Origin: an uncultured Clostridia bacterium
Lineage (GTDB): Bacteria; Bacillota; Clostridia; Oscillospirales; Ruminococcaceae
Length of the DNA: 18,247 nt
Direction of reading: 5' to 3'
Assembly (NCBI GenBank): GCA_937901465.1
Contig: CALGTU010000083.1
Coordinates: 1-18,247 of the forward strand
Part shown: one piece after another, positions 6,310 through 12,817 of the stretch
How positions within the stretch are numbered: the stretch's first letter is position 1
Layout: each line of letters starts with the position of its first letter
The notes under the pieces: generated by a model
Told to the model about the DNA's origin: nothing
The model's database searches: none
Seen by the model: the letters and a program-made list of their open reading frames with translations, nothing else
Translations under genes and position numbers: made by a program

Positions 6310-7659
6310 ATGTCGTTCAGAAATGATTTTATGTGGGGTGCAGCATCGGCTGCATATCAGATTGAAGGCGCTTATAACGAAGACGGAAAGGGTCTTAACA
6401 TCTGGGATTATTATTCATCTTTAAAAGGTAAAATTGCACACAACGAAAACGGAAACATCGCCTGCGACCATTATCATCGCTATAAAGAAGATGTCGCTTT
6501 GATGAAAGAAATGGGTCTTAAATTCTATAGATTCTCTCTTTCATGGACAAGAATTCTTCCCGATGGCGAAGGAAAAATAAACGAAAAGGGTGTTTTGTTT
6601 TACAACAACCTTATTGATGAACTTATTAAAAACGGCATAGAACCCGTTGTAACACTCTTCCACTGGGATTATCCCCTTTCTCTTCACAGAAAAGGCGGTT
6701 GGCTTAACGATGATAGTCCTCTGTGGTTTGAAAATTATGCGAAAATATGCACAGAACTTTTTTCAGACAGAGTAAAATATTTCATAACAATAAATGAACC
6801 TCAGGTGTTTTTGGGGACAGGTTATTTCGAAGCAAAATTTGCTCCTTTCGTAAAACTTCCCGATGCCGACATTATTAAAATGGGGCATAACATTCTTCTC
6901 TCACACGGAAGGGCTGTAAAGGCTATAAGAGAAAACGCAAAGGGCGATGTTAAAATCGGTTTTTCTCCGACAGGGCCTTGTGTTGAACCGAAGGACGAAA
7001 GAGAGAAAGAACTTGAAAAAGCAAGATTTTTAAGTTTTGATTTTGACGAAGGAAATTATGTTTTCTCAAACTCTTGGTGGTCTGACCCTATAATACTCGG
7101 TGATTATCCCGATAAGGCATATCAGCTTTTCGGGGATATTCTGAAAAATGTAATAAAAGATGGGGATTTTGAAATAATCTCTCAGCCACTTAATTTTTAT
7201 GGTGTAAACATTTACGAAACAAGACCCTCGGGTATGAAAGGTGATTATCTTTCAAACACATATATCGGTTCACCAAGAAACGCTATGGACTGGCCGATAT
7301 GCGAAAACGCACTCTATTATTCGGCGAAGTTTTTATATGACAGATATAAACTTCCCATTATCATAACAGAAAACGGAATGCCCTGTCACGACTGGATTCA
7401 TCTTGACGGAAAAGTTCATGATGAATCGAGAATCGATTTTGTTCACCGCTATCTTAACGGTCTTAAAAAAGCCGCTGAAGAAGGCGTTGATATTATGGGA
7501 TATTTCTATTGGTCGGTTATGGATAATTTTGAATGGTCGAGTGGATATGACAGAAGATTCGGTCTTATTTTCGTGGATTACAGAACGGGTGAACGAACCG
7601 TAAAGGAATCTGCGTTATGGTATAAGAAAATAATTGAGTCAAACGGTGAAATATTATAA
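6310..7659 (+). CDS. GH1 beta-glucosidase
   Basis: This 449-residue cytoplasmic enzyme (no signal peptide) hydrolyses beta-linked glucosides or short gluco-oligosaccharides with retention of configuration. The family signature FMWGAASAAYQIEGA is at the N-terminus. The acid/base Glu163 lies in TINEPQ and the nucleophile Glu354 in ITENGMP. RFSLSWTRILPDG and FHWDYP are also present. The sugar-binding segment NFEWSSGYDRRFG (406-418) keeps the Glu408-Trp409 pair of ordinary beta-glucosidases. It lacks the Ser/Lys/Tyr phosphate pocket of 6-phospho-beta-glucosidases, so it should act on unphosphorylated sugars, not PTS products. The start is the ATG at 6310 after AAAGGCAGGG. It sits between two sodium/amino-acid symporter genes, an uncommon arrangement. 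It probably completes the glucan breakdown begun by the GH16 and GH5 enzymes elsewhere in the window. Confidence 0.96.
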   Translation: MSFRNDFMWGAASAAYQIEGAYNEDGKGLNIWDYYSSLKGKIAHNENGNIACDHYHRYKEDVALMKEMGLKFYRFSLSWTRILPDGEGKINEKGVLFYNNLIDELIKNGIEPVVTLFHWDYPLSLHRKGGWLNDDSPLWFENYAKICTELFSDRVKYFITINEPQVFLGTGYFEAKFAPFVKLPDADIIKMGHNILLSHGRAVKAIRENAKGDVKIGFSPTGPCVEPKDEREKELEKARFLSFDFDEGNYVFSNSWWSDPIILGDYPDKAYQLFGDILKNVIKDGDFEIISQPLNFYGVNIYETRPSGMKGDYLSNTYIGSPRNAMDWPICENALYYSAKFLYDRYKLPIIITENGMPCHDWIHLDGKVHDESRIDFVHRYLNGLKKAAEEGVDIMGYFYWSVMDNFEWSSGYDRRFGLIFVDYRTGERTVKESALWYKKIIESNGEIL

Positions 7660-7669
7660 AAAAGGAGGG

Positions 7670-7690
7670 GTATGATTTTTAAAATCATAC
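7670..7690. repeat. Palindrome over the putP-like start codon
   Basis: Perfect 10-base arms GTATGATTTT and AAAATCATAC flank one central T. The first ATG (7672-7674) lies inside the left arm, directly after AGGAGG (7663-7668). In RNA it would fold as an 8-bp stem with a 5-base loop. It may be an operator or a translational control hairpin. Confidence 0.6.
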
Positions 7691-9237
7691 AAAAAATTAT
7701 GGGTTCAATAACAGTAATTCTCATTACAATCGTTCTTTATATGGGAATGATGATTGTAATCGGAGCACTTCATTCAAAGAAAAACAAGGATGTCGGGGAT
7801 TTTTATCTCGGCGGAAGAAAATTAGGTCCTTTTGTTTCAGCGATGAGTGCTGAAGCATCAGATATGAGCAGCTGGCTTCTTATGGGACTTCCAGGTGTTG
7901 CATACCTTACAGGTGGCGCTGAAGCAGGCTGGACAGCGATAGGTCTTGCAATAGGAACATATCTCAACTGGCTTCTCGTTGCAAAAAGACTTCGTATCTA
8001 CACAGAAAAATGCAGCAACTCAATCACAATTCCTGATTTCTTCGCTAACCGTTACCGTGACAACAAGGGAATTCTCACACTCATTTCAGCGGTTATAATC
8101 CTTGTATTCTTCGTTCCTTATACAGGTTCAGGATTTGCGGCCTGCGGAAAGCTTTTCAGCACACTTTTCGGCTGGGAATATCAGGTTGCAATGATTGTCA
8201 GTGCGGTTATTATCGTTCTTTATACTTGTCTTGGCGGATTTTTAGCAGCAAGTTTCACGGACTTCATTCAGAGTATCGTTATGACACTCGCACTTATCAG
8301 CATCGTTGGTTTCGGTGTTTATACAGCAGGCGGATTTGACGCTGTTATGGCAAACGCAAACGAACTCGCAGGTTATTTCTCTCTTTCTCATATACATAAC
8401 ACAGAAACATTAGCAGCAGATAAGTATTCTCTCCTTACAATAGCATCACTTCTCGCATGGGGACTCGGTTATTTCGGTATGCCTCATATCCTTTTAAGAT
8501 TTATGGCTGTTGAAGATAAGAACAAGATAAAGACATCAAGAAGAGTTGCTACCGTATGGGTTGTAATCTCGATGGCTGTTGCAATCTTCATAGGTTTTAT
8601 AGGAAACGCTCTTACAGCACAGGGAATTATCCCCGCGCTTTCAGGCTCTGATTCAGAAACAATCATCATCAAGACAGCTATGTTCATGAGTGAAAAGCAT
8701 ATTCTTCTCGCTCTTGTTGCAGGACTTGTATTCTCAGGAATTCTCGCTTGTACAATGTCTACTGCTGACTCACAGCTTCTTGCGGCATCATCAAGTATGT
8801 CTGAAAATATCCTTAAGGGATTCTTTAAAGTAAAAATGAGCGAAAAGACATCAATGCTTTGTGCAAGAGGAGTTCTCGTTGTTATTGCAATTCTCGGCGT
8901 TGTTATCGCTTGGAATCCTGACAGTTCAGTATTCAGAGTTGTATCATTCGCATGGGCAGGATTTGGTGCTACATTCGGACCCGTTATGCTTACAGCACTT
9001 TTCTGGAAGCGTTCAAACAAGTATGGTGCAATCGCAGGAATGGTTGCAGGTGGCGTTATGGTATTCCTCTGGAAATTTGTAATAAGCAAACTCGGCGGAG
9101 TTTTTGCAATCTACGAACTTCTCCCCGCATTCGTTTTAGCACTTATAGTTATCATCGTTGTTTCACTTCTTACAAAGGCTCCCGATGATGAAATTGTTGC
9201 CGAATTTGATGAAGTAAATAAAGAAATGAAAGAATAA
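7672..9237 (+). CDS. putP: PutP-like sodium/proline symporter (SSS family)
   Basis: This carrier of the sodium:solute symporter family has about 13 helices. It resembles PutP closely: LGGRKLGPFVSAMSAEASDMSSWLLMGLPG (read in two parts), TIPDFFANRY, GWGLGYFGMPHILLRFMAVE-like WGLGYFGMPHILLRFM, and MSTADSQLL, whose Ser-Thr pair matches the Na+-binding site of PutP. The listed start at 7672 gives 521 residues but leaves only 3 bases after AGGAGG. The in-frame ATG at 7699 gives 512 residues and lines up with the natural N-terminus of E. coli PutP as I recall it, but it is 30 bases from that site. A palindrome (7670-7690) lies between the two and could bring them together. The substrate could be proline or a related solute. 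It is the last gene of the operon, 12 bases after the glucosidase. Confidence 0.93.
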   Translation: MIFKIIQKIMGSITVILITIVLYMGMMIVIGALHSKKNKDVGDFYLGGRKLGPFVSAMSAEASDMSSWLLMGLPGVAYLTGGAEAGWTAIGLAIGTYLNWLLVAKRLRIYTEKCSNSITIPDFFANRYRDNKGILTLISAVIILVFFVPYTGSGFAACGKLFSTLFGWEYQVAMIVSAVIIVLYTCLGGFLAASFTDFIQSIVMTLALISIVGFGVYTAGGFDAVMANANELAGYFSLSHIHNTETLAADKYSLLTIASLLAWGLGYFGMPHILLRFMAVEDKNKIKTSRRVATVWVVISMAVAIFIGFIGNALTAQGIIPALSGSDSETIIIKTAMFMSEKHILLALVAGLVFSGILACTMSTADSQLLAASSSMSENILKGFFKVKMSEKTSMLCARGVLVVIAILGVVIAWNPDSSVFRVVSFAWAGFGATFGPVMLTALFWKRSNKYGAIAGMVAGGVMVFLWKFVISKLGGVFAIYELLPAFVLALIVIIVVSLLTKAPDDEIVAEFDEVNKEMKE

Positions 9238-9241
9238 AAAT

Positions 9242-9283
9242 AAAACTCCCTGTTCCTTTAAAAGAACGGGGAGTTTTTATTTC
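9242..9283 (+). terminator. Terminator of the symporter/glucosidase operon
   Basis: A 14-bp stem AAAACTCCCTGTTC (9242-9255) / GAACGGGGAGTTTT (9264-9277), continuous in plus-strand RNA through one U-G pair, is followed by TTTTTATTT. The wobble fits plus-strand use. Confidence 0.9.
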
Positions 9284-9331
9284 AAAGCAATAAATCTTTA
9301 TGTTCCGATGGATTTATAATCTATGAATCAT

Positions 9332-9865
9332 TCACGACCGAGGGTTTTCCATCAACTTTATACTATAAATCCTGCCATCTTCAAAAATAACCAAAACCAT
9401 GCAATCATCATTTATGCATTTAATAGAATTTTCAGATACTGATTGAATACAGAATCCACATTCTTCTATTTTGGATGTGATTTCTTCTTCAGATGGTTTA
9501 TCTCCTACTCTGAAACCTGCAAATTCAAGAAAATCAGATGAATATACAGTGATGTTTTCTACAAATCCATTGTTATAAGTTATATTATTGTCCCCGTATA
9601 TAGCGAAACTGCGTTGTTCGCCTTCATTGAGCTGTTCCTCGGGTTTTCCGCATATCTTTTCTACTTCTTCTTTACTCATACCGTATAAATCAGATACATC
9701 GTTTGTTTTCGAGCCAAAACTTATATCAAAGCCCGAATCCGAACCCGAATCTATTTCATCATTTGAATTTATCATTACGGCAACTACAACCACAACGGCT
9801 ATGACAGCAAGAATAATTCCTGCTATTAAAGTAATTATTTTCTCTTTACCTTTATTTTCTGACAT
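9332..9865 (-). CDS. Single-span membrane protein of unknown function
   Basis: I do not recognise this 177-residue protein. A short charged N-terminus (MSENKGKEK) is followed by one strong hydrophobic helix at about residues 9-32. Then come an acidic Ser/Asp linker (33-56) and an exposed domain. That domain contains LYGMSKEEVEKICGKP (60-75), whose GMSKEEV..ICGKP form recalls the start of SmpA/BamE-like or similar extracytoplasmic beta domains; this is a weak resemblance only. Four cysteines (72, 137, 139 and 150) and a fifth at 155 are unusual for an exported domain. The ATG at 9865 follows AGGGGG (9874-9879). It has its own promoter and is not in an operon with its neighbours. No clear terminator was seen between its end and 9283. 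Its layout resembles that of the unknown gene at 16785-17489. Confidence 0.75.
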   Translation of the reverse strand: MSENKGKEKIITLIAGIILAVIAVVVVVAVMINSNDEIDSGSDSGFDISFGSKTNDVSDLYGMSKEEVEKICGKPEEQLNEGEQRSFAIYGDNNITYNNGFVENITVYSSDFLEFAGFRVGDKPSEEEITSKIEECGFCIQSVSENSIKCINDDCMVLVIFEDGRIYSIKLMENPRS

Positions 9866-9900
9866 AACATTTTCCCCCTATGTAAAAATCTTCTCTGATA

Positions 9901-9929
9901 ATTATACATTACTTCTTTTCATAAAACAA
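9901..9929 (-). promoter_or_regulatory. SigA-type promoter of the 9332-9865 gene
   Basis: Minus strand: TTGTTT (9924-9929), a 17-base spacer and a perfect TATAAT (9901-9906), about 22 bases upstream of the ribosome binding site. Confidence 0.7.
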
Positions 9930-9934
9930 GTATT

Positions 9935-9970
9935 TAAAATAAAAAGAATCCCACTCGTTATGAGTGGGAT
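9935..9970 (-). terminator. Terminator of the DUF11 gene
   Basis: Nine-bp stem ATCCCACTC (9948-9956) / GAGTGGGAT (9962-9970) with a 5-base loop, 5 bases past the stop codon, followed on the minus strand by TCTTTTTATTTT. Confidence 0.85.
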
Positions 9971-9975
9971 ATTTT

Positions 9976-10842
9976 TTAAGCCGTAACTGTTCCTGTGATT
10001 GTAATTGTTGTAACACCCGATGCGCCTGCTGTCGCCGCAGGGATTGTAAGAGGTGTACTTGTTGCTGCGGGGTTTATTGTGAGAAGATTTGATTCAGAAA
10101 CAGTAAAGTCTGTTCCTATTGCATAGAAAACAGATGTTCCGCCGATATTCGCTGTTATGATATTATCTATAACAAAGTTATCGGGAAGATTATCTGTAAG
10201 GCTTGTAATCTCAACTTCTTCGTCATCAGAGTTTGTTAAAGTAAAGGTATAAGTGAGTGTATCGCCAGGGTTTACTGTATCTGGAGTTGCCGCCTTTTCA
10301 ATTGTAACAGCTTCTCTTGTAACTGTTGCTGAATCCGTAAGAGTTAAAACTTCACCTGTTGCTGTTCCTTCGTTTGCTGTGAATGTCGATGTGTTTGTGA
10401 TTGTTGTTACAGTGGGTGAAAGTGCCGCGTCAACATCGGCTGAATAGGTTATAACAACAAAACAGCCTTCGGGAATTGTTCCTGAAATACTGAATGTTGC
10501 TCCTGTTTCTGTCTGTGTGAGAGTTACTTCTATGGGAGATGCAACGCCGTTTTCAGAATACAAAAATCCCGAAACGGAAGTTTCATCGATTGTAAGTGGA
10601 GTGTTCACTCCGCCGAGGTTATCGGAAACAACGGGGTTAAAGAGTGTTCCTGTTCCGTTATTTGCAACTCTTAACTGATAAATTACATTTCCGCCTGATG
10701 AAAAATTTTCGCTTGCGGCAGTTTTTGTGAATGTTGCAAGATAGGTTACATTCACATCGGTTTCAACTGTATTTGAAACGATAGTAACTTCTTCGCCGTT
10801 GCGGATAAAATTTATCGCACCGTTATTTGTAATTATCGCCAT
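9976..10842 (-). CDS. DUF11 repeat protein without signal peptide
   Basis: The 288-residue protein is rich in Thr, Val, Ala and Asn and predicted to be all-beta. It starts MAIITNNGAINF and has two immunoglobulin-like DUF11-type units. The first (about 33-175) has VIYQLRVANNGTGTLFNPVV. The second (about 178-288) has the textbook pattern PDTVNPGDTLTYTFTLTN followed by LTDNLPDNFVID. Such domains are commonly structural parts of surface proteins. This one lacks a signal peptide, transmembrane helix, LPXTG or S-layer motif. Similar free-standing proteins with an M-A-x-I-T-N start are known to me from Clostridia, but their role is not established. The start is the ATG at 10842 after GAAAGGA (10854-10860). 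An in-frame upstream ATG at 10875 lacks a site. It is monocistronic. A surface or spore-associated role is only a guess. Confidence 0.85.
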   Translation of the reverse strand: MAIITNNGAINFIRNGEEVTIVSNTVETDVNVTYLATFTKTAASENFSSGGNVIYQLRVANNGTGTLFNPVVSDNLGGVNTPLTIDETSVSGFLYSENGVASPIEVTLTQTETGATFSISGTIPEGCFVVITYSADVDAALSPTVTTITNTSTFTANEGTATGEVLTLTDSATVTREAVTIEKAATPDTVNPGDTLTYTFTLTNSDDEEVEITSLTDNLPDNFVIDNIITANIGGTSVFYAIGTDFTVSESNLLTINPAATSTPLTIPAATAGASGVTTITITGTVTA

Positions 10843-10878
10843 AGTATCATCTGTCCTTTCGCTGTAATTCTTCATATT

Positions 10879-10893
10879 CCGACAAGATGTCGG
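10879..10893. promoter_or_regulatory. Inverted repeat at the DUF11 transcription start
   Basis: CCGACA and TGTCGG around a 3-base centre lie about 6 bases downstream of the proposed -10 box, so at or just after the expected transcript start. It could be an operator or a 5' hairpin stabilising the mRNA. Confidence 0.5.
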
Positions 10894-10899
10894 TAATAC

Positions 10900-10928
10900 A
10901 TATTATTCAGAAAAAGGAATTTTGTTAA
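10900..10928 (-). promoter_or_regulatory. Probable promoter of the DUF11 gene
   Basis: Minus strand TTAACA (10923-10928), a 17-base spacer and TAATAT (10900-10905). The -35 box overlaps the T tail of the preceding gene's terminator. Confidence 0.5.
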
Positions 10929-10964
10929 AAAGAAAAAGAGTGGAGAAAATCTCTCCACTCTTTT
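10922..10964 (-). terminator. Terminator of the 10969-11691 gene
   Basis: A stem of up to 13 bp with core GAGTGGAG (10938-10945) / CTCCACTC (10953-10960), flanked by A and T runs and followed on the minus strand by TTTTTCTTTTT. It begins 4 bases after the stop codon. Confidence 0.88.
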
Positions 10965-10968
10965 AAAA

Positions 10969-11691
10969 TTATTCAGTAACTACTTCTTCAGTTGCAGTTC
11001 CGCCGTTTTCGTATTCTTCAAACATTTCGTTGATACGGTCACGTGTTCTGTAACTTACATCGGGAAGTTTTCCTTCTCCGCCGAAAAGGTCTTCAACTTC
11101 GCCGAATGCCTGTGATATGGAATCTTTCATCTTTGCAAGGAGATTTTCATCGTTTCCTGCAAAAGCTATTGCCATATCAAAGATACGCTGTGCTGTCTGT
11201 TCAACGCCCCAGTATCCGTTTTCATCAAACTCACCGAGACCTGCTGCTTCAACATCTTCGCGGTTGAAATGAACCATTCCGTCTTCGCCGACAACAGCAT
11301 TTTCGAGAAGAGCATCCATTCCTGTCTTTTCTGAAGAAATAACTCCTCCGTTTCTGTCAGCCTGTTTAGCAAGAAGTGTCTGGAGCATTTCTTTAAATGC
11401 AGAAATTTTTGATTCTGACTCTGCTATGAGTTTGTCAACAGTAGCCTTGTCATAGCTGTAACGCTTGCCTGTGTCGTTTTCTTCGAGTTTTTCAGCCATC
11501 TTTGCAGCGGCTTCCTTGCCCGTTGTTTTTGCGAGTGATTCAGGAGAATATGTACCTGCTGTTGCATCAGAAGAAACTGATTTTGTAAAAGAATCTGTTT
11601 CTTTTGCTTCTGCCTTTACCTTTTCGGTTTTAACCTGATTGTTAGCATAAGATGTTACACCTGAATACCCTGTGATAGCATTGATATCCAT
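10969..11691 (-). CDS. Conserved hypothetical protein with C-terminal GYWGVEQT motif
   Basis: I cannot name this 240-residue protein. It has no signal peptide or transmembrane helix. The first 80 or so residues are polar and probably disordered (MDINAITGYSGVTSYANNQ, then Lys/Glu/Thr/Ser-rich), similar in style to N-termini of flagellar rod/hook accessory proteins and other non-Sec substrates. A helical segment follows (about 83-112). The conserved-looking C-terminal part contains FDENGYWGVEQTAQRIFDMA (155-174) and KLPDVSYRT (208-216). I recall similar NGYWGVEQT..RI.D.A....G...KLP.IS endings in unnamed proteins of Lachnospiraceae and relatives, but no function. The ATG at 11691 follows AAAGGGAGG (11699-11707). 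It has its own extended -10 promoter and terminator. Flagellar linkage is not shown here: no flagellar gene is in the window. Confidence 0.8.
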   Translation of the reverse strand: MDINAITGYSGVTSYANNQVKTEKVKAEAKETDSFTKSVSSDATAGTYSPESLAKTTGKEAAAKMAEKLEENDTGKRYSYDKATVDKLIAESESKISAFKEMLQTLLAKQADRNGGVISSEKTGMDALLENAVVGEDGMVHFNREDVEAAGLGEFDENGYWGVEQTAQRIFDMAIAFAGNDENLLAKMKDSISQAFGEVEDLFGGEGKLPDVSYRTRDRINEMFEEYENGGTATEEVVTE

Positions 11692-11710
11692 TAACTGACC
11701 TCCCTTTCAA

Positions 11711-11740
11711 TATTATGCCTGGTTATTATACCACATAATA
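11711..11740. promoter_or_regulatory. Extended -10 promoter inside an inverted repeat
   Basis: Minus-strand TGG-TATAAT (11725-11733) is an extended -10 with no good -35 (TCCTGC at the 17-base position). It is framed by TATTATG (11711-11717) and CATAATA (11734-11740), with inner TGG/CCA triplets slightly out of register. This is a candidate operator for the 10969-11691 gene. Confidence 0.5.
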
Positions 11741-11765
11741 TATATCGGCAGGAAGTTTATTAACT

Positions 11766-12689
11766 TTAGCTATTTTCAGAAACTTTTTTCGGTTTTAAGA
11801 ATTCGGGTATCTGTGCTATGATTACTGCCGCAAAAACGAGGATACATCCTATAAGTTCTCTTGTGAGAAGTGTTTCTCCGAGAACTACCCATCCCGCTAA
11901 AACAGAGAATACAGATTCAAGGCTCATAACAATTGACGCTACGGCAGGCTCTGCGTTTTTCTGACCTGCCATCTGCAAGGTATATGCAACACCGCTTGAC
12001 ATAACACCTGTAAAAAGTATAGGGAGCCACGCCGCCATAATTCCCGCAAAATCAGGTTTCTCAAATATAAACATAAGAATTGTTGAAATAACGCCTACAA
12101 CTACAAACTGTAAACAGCAAAGAAGGATACTGTCAATATCTGAAAATCTGTCGATGACAAGAATATGTGCTGTAAAACATATTGCGCATAAGAATACGAG
12201 AATATCGCCCAGATAAATTCCTTCAAATCCGCCCGAAAGACAAAGCATATACATTCCTGCAACGCAACCTGCAACCGCTATCCATATAATCGGATGAAGT
12301 TTTTTATGAAAGAAAATTCCGCTTATAGCAACCATAACAACGTATGTCGCTGTTATAAAACCTGCTCTTCCCGATGACGCAACACCTTCGGGATAGATAG
12401 TAATTCCGAGCTGCTGAAGGTTTGTTGCAAAGAACAAAACAAGTCCGCATAAAGCACCACCTAAAAGGCTTCGATTTCTTTGCTTTTTATCTTCCTTTAC
12501 ATTATTCTTTTTTGTTACAACCTTTTTTATCAGAAGAAAAATTCCTAAAAATCCTGCGCCTATAACAGAACGAAGTGCTGTGAATGTAAATGCGCCGACA
12601 TTATCCGACGCTGATGTCTGTGCAACAAAAGCTGTTCCCCATATAAATGCTGCGATAAGAAGAATTATACTTCCCTTTATGTTTTTCAT
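11766..12689 (-). CDS. EamA/DMT family transporter
   Basis: This 307-residue inner-membrane protein has ten hydrophobic helices arranged as two EamA repeats (about 1-145 and 160-300). The N-terminal repeat opens with the usual AAFIWGTAFVAQ and later NLQQLGI...ASSGRAGFITATYVV. The second repeat ends with VASIVMSLESVFSVLAGW and VVLGETLLTRELIGC, matching the family's P.S..S.E.....L.....LGE pattern. Members export or import metabolites such as amino acids or nucleotides; the substrate cannot be told from the sequence. The ATG at 12689 follows AAGGAG (12695-12700). A strong promoter lies upstream. No convincing terminator was seen between its end and the next promoter, so some read-through into the 10969-11691 gene is possible. 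Confidence 0.93.
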   Translation of the reverse strand: MKNIKGSIILLIAAFIWGTAFVAQTSASDNVGAFTFTALRSVIGAGFLGIFLLIKKVVTKKNNVKEDKKQRNRSLLGGALCGLVLFFATNLQQLGITIYPEGVASSGRAGFITATYVVMVAISGIFFHKKLHPIIWIAVAGCVAGMYMLCLSGGFEGIYLGDILVFLCAICFTAHILVIDRFSDIDSILLCCLQFVVVGVISTILMFIFEKPDFAGIMAAWLPILFTGVMSSGVAYTLQMAGQKNAEPAVASIVMSLESVFSVLAGWVVLGETLLTRELIGCILVFAAVIIAQIPEFLKPKKVSENS

Positions 12690-12721
12690 AACTACTCCTT
12701 AAAATAAACTGAACTTTTTAA

Positions 12722-12750
12722 ATTCTATCACAGAGAGAATATTTTGTCAA
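12722..12750 (-). promoter_or_regulatory. Consensus SigA promoter of the EamA gene
   Basis: Minus strand: perfect TTGACA (12745-12750), a 17-base spacer and TAGAAT (12722-12727). The -35 box follows directly on the T tail of the glucanase operon terminator. Confidence 0.88.
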
Positions 12751-12781
12751 ACAAAAATGCCCCGTGAAATTACGGAGCATT
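12748..12781 (-). terminator. Terminator of the GH5-GH16 operon
   Basis: On the minus strand AATGCTCCGT pairs with ACGGGGCATT through one U-G wobble (12772-12781 with 12756-12765), with a 6-base loop and then TTTTTGTTT. On the plus strand that wobble would be a C/A mismatch, which supports minus-strand use. It lies 36 bases beyond the GH16 stop. Confidence 0.8.
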
Positions 12782-12817
12782 CTTGCTTTGGGTTTATAGG
12801 TATTATTTTATGGGAAG

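Noticed and set aside
6310..7659. 6-phospho-beta-glucosidase linked to the PTS genes
   Set aside because: The segment after NFEW reads SSGYDRRFG and keeps the glucose-binding Glu-Trp, lacking the phosphate-binding Ser/Lys/Tyr pattern. ptsH-ptsI are in a separate, general operon.
8484..9089. 201-residue minus-strand frame opposite the putP-like gene
   Set aside because: It is an antisense shadow of a clearly real membrane protein gene. It has no ribosome binding site and a proline/threonine-rich sequence without family resemblance.
9588..9986. 132-residue plus-strand frame spanning the 9332-9865 gene and the intergenic terminator
   Set aside because: It runs across a promoter and a terminator of minus-strand genes and has no ribosome binding site; low-complexity Thr/Ser content comes from the complement.
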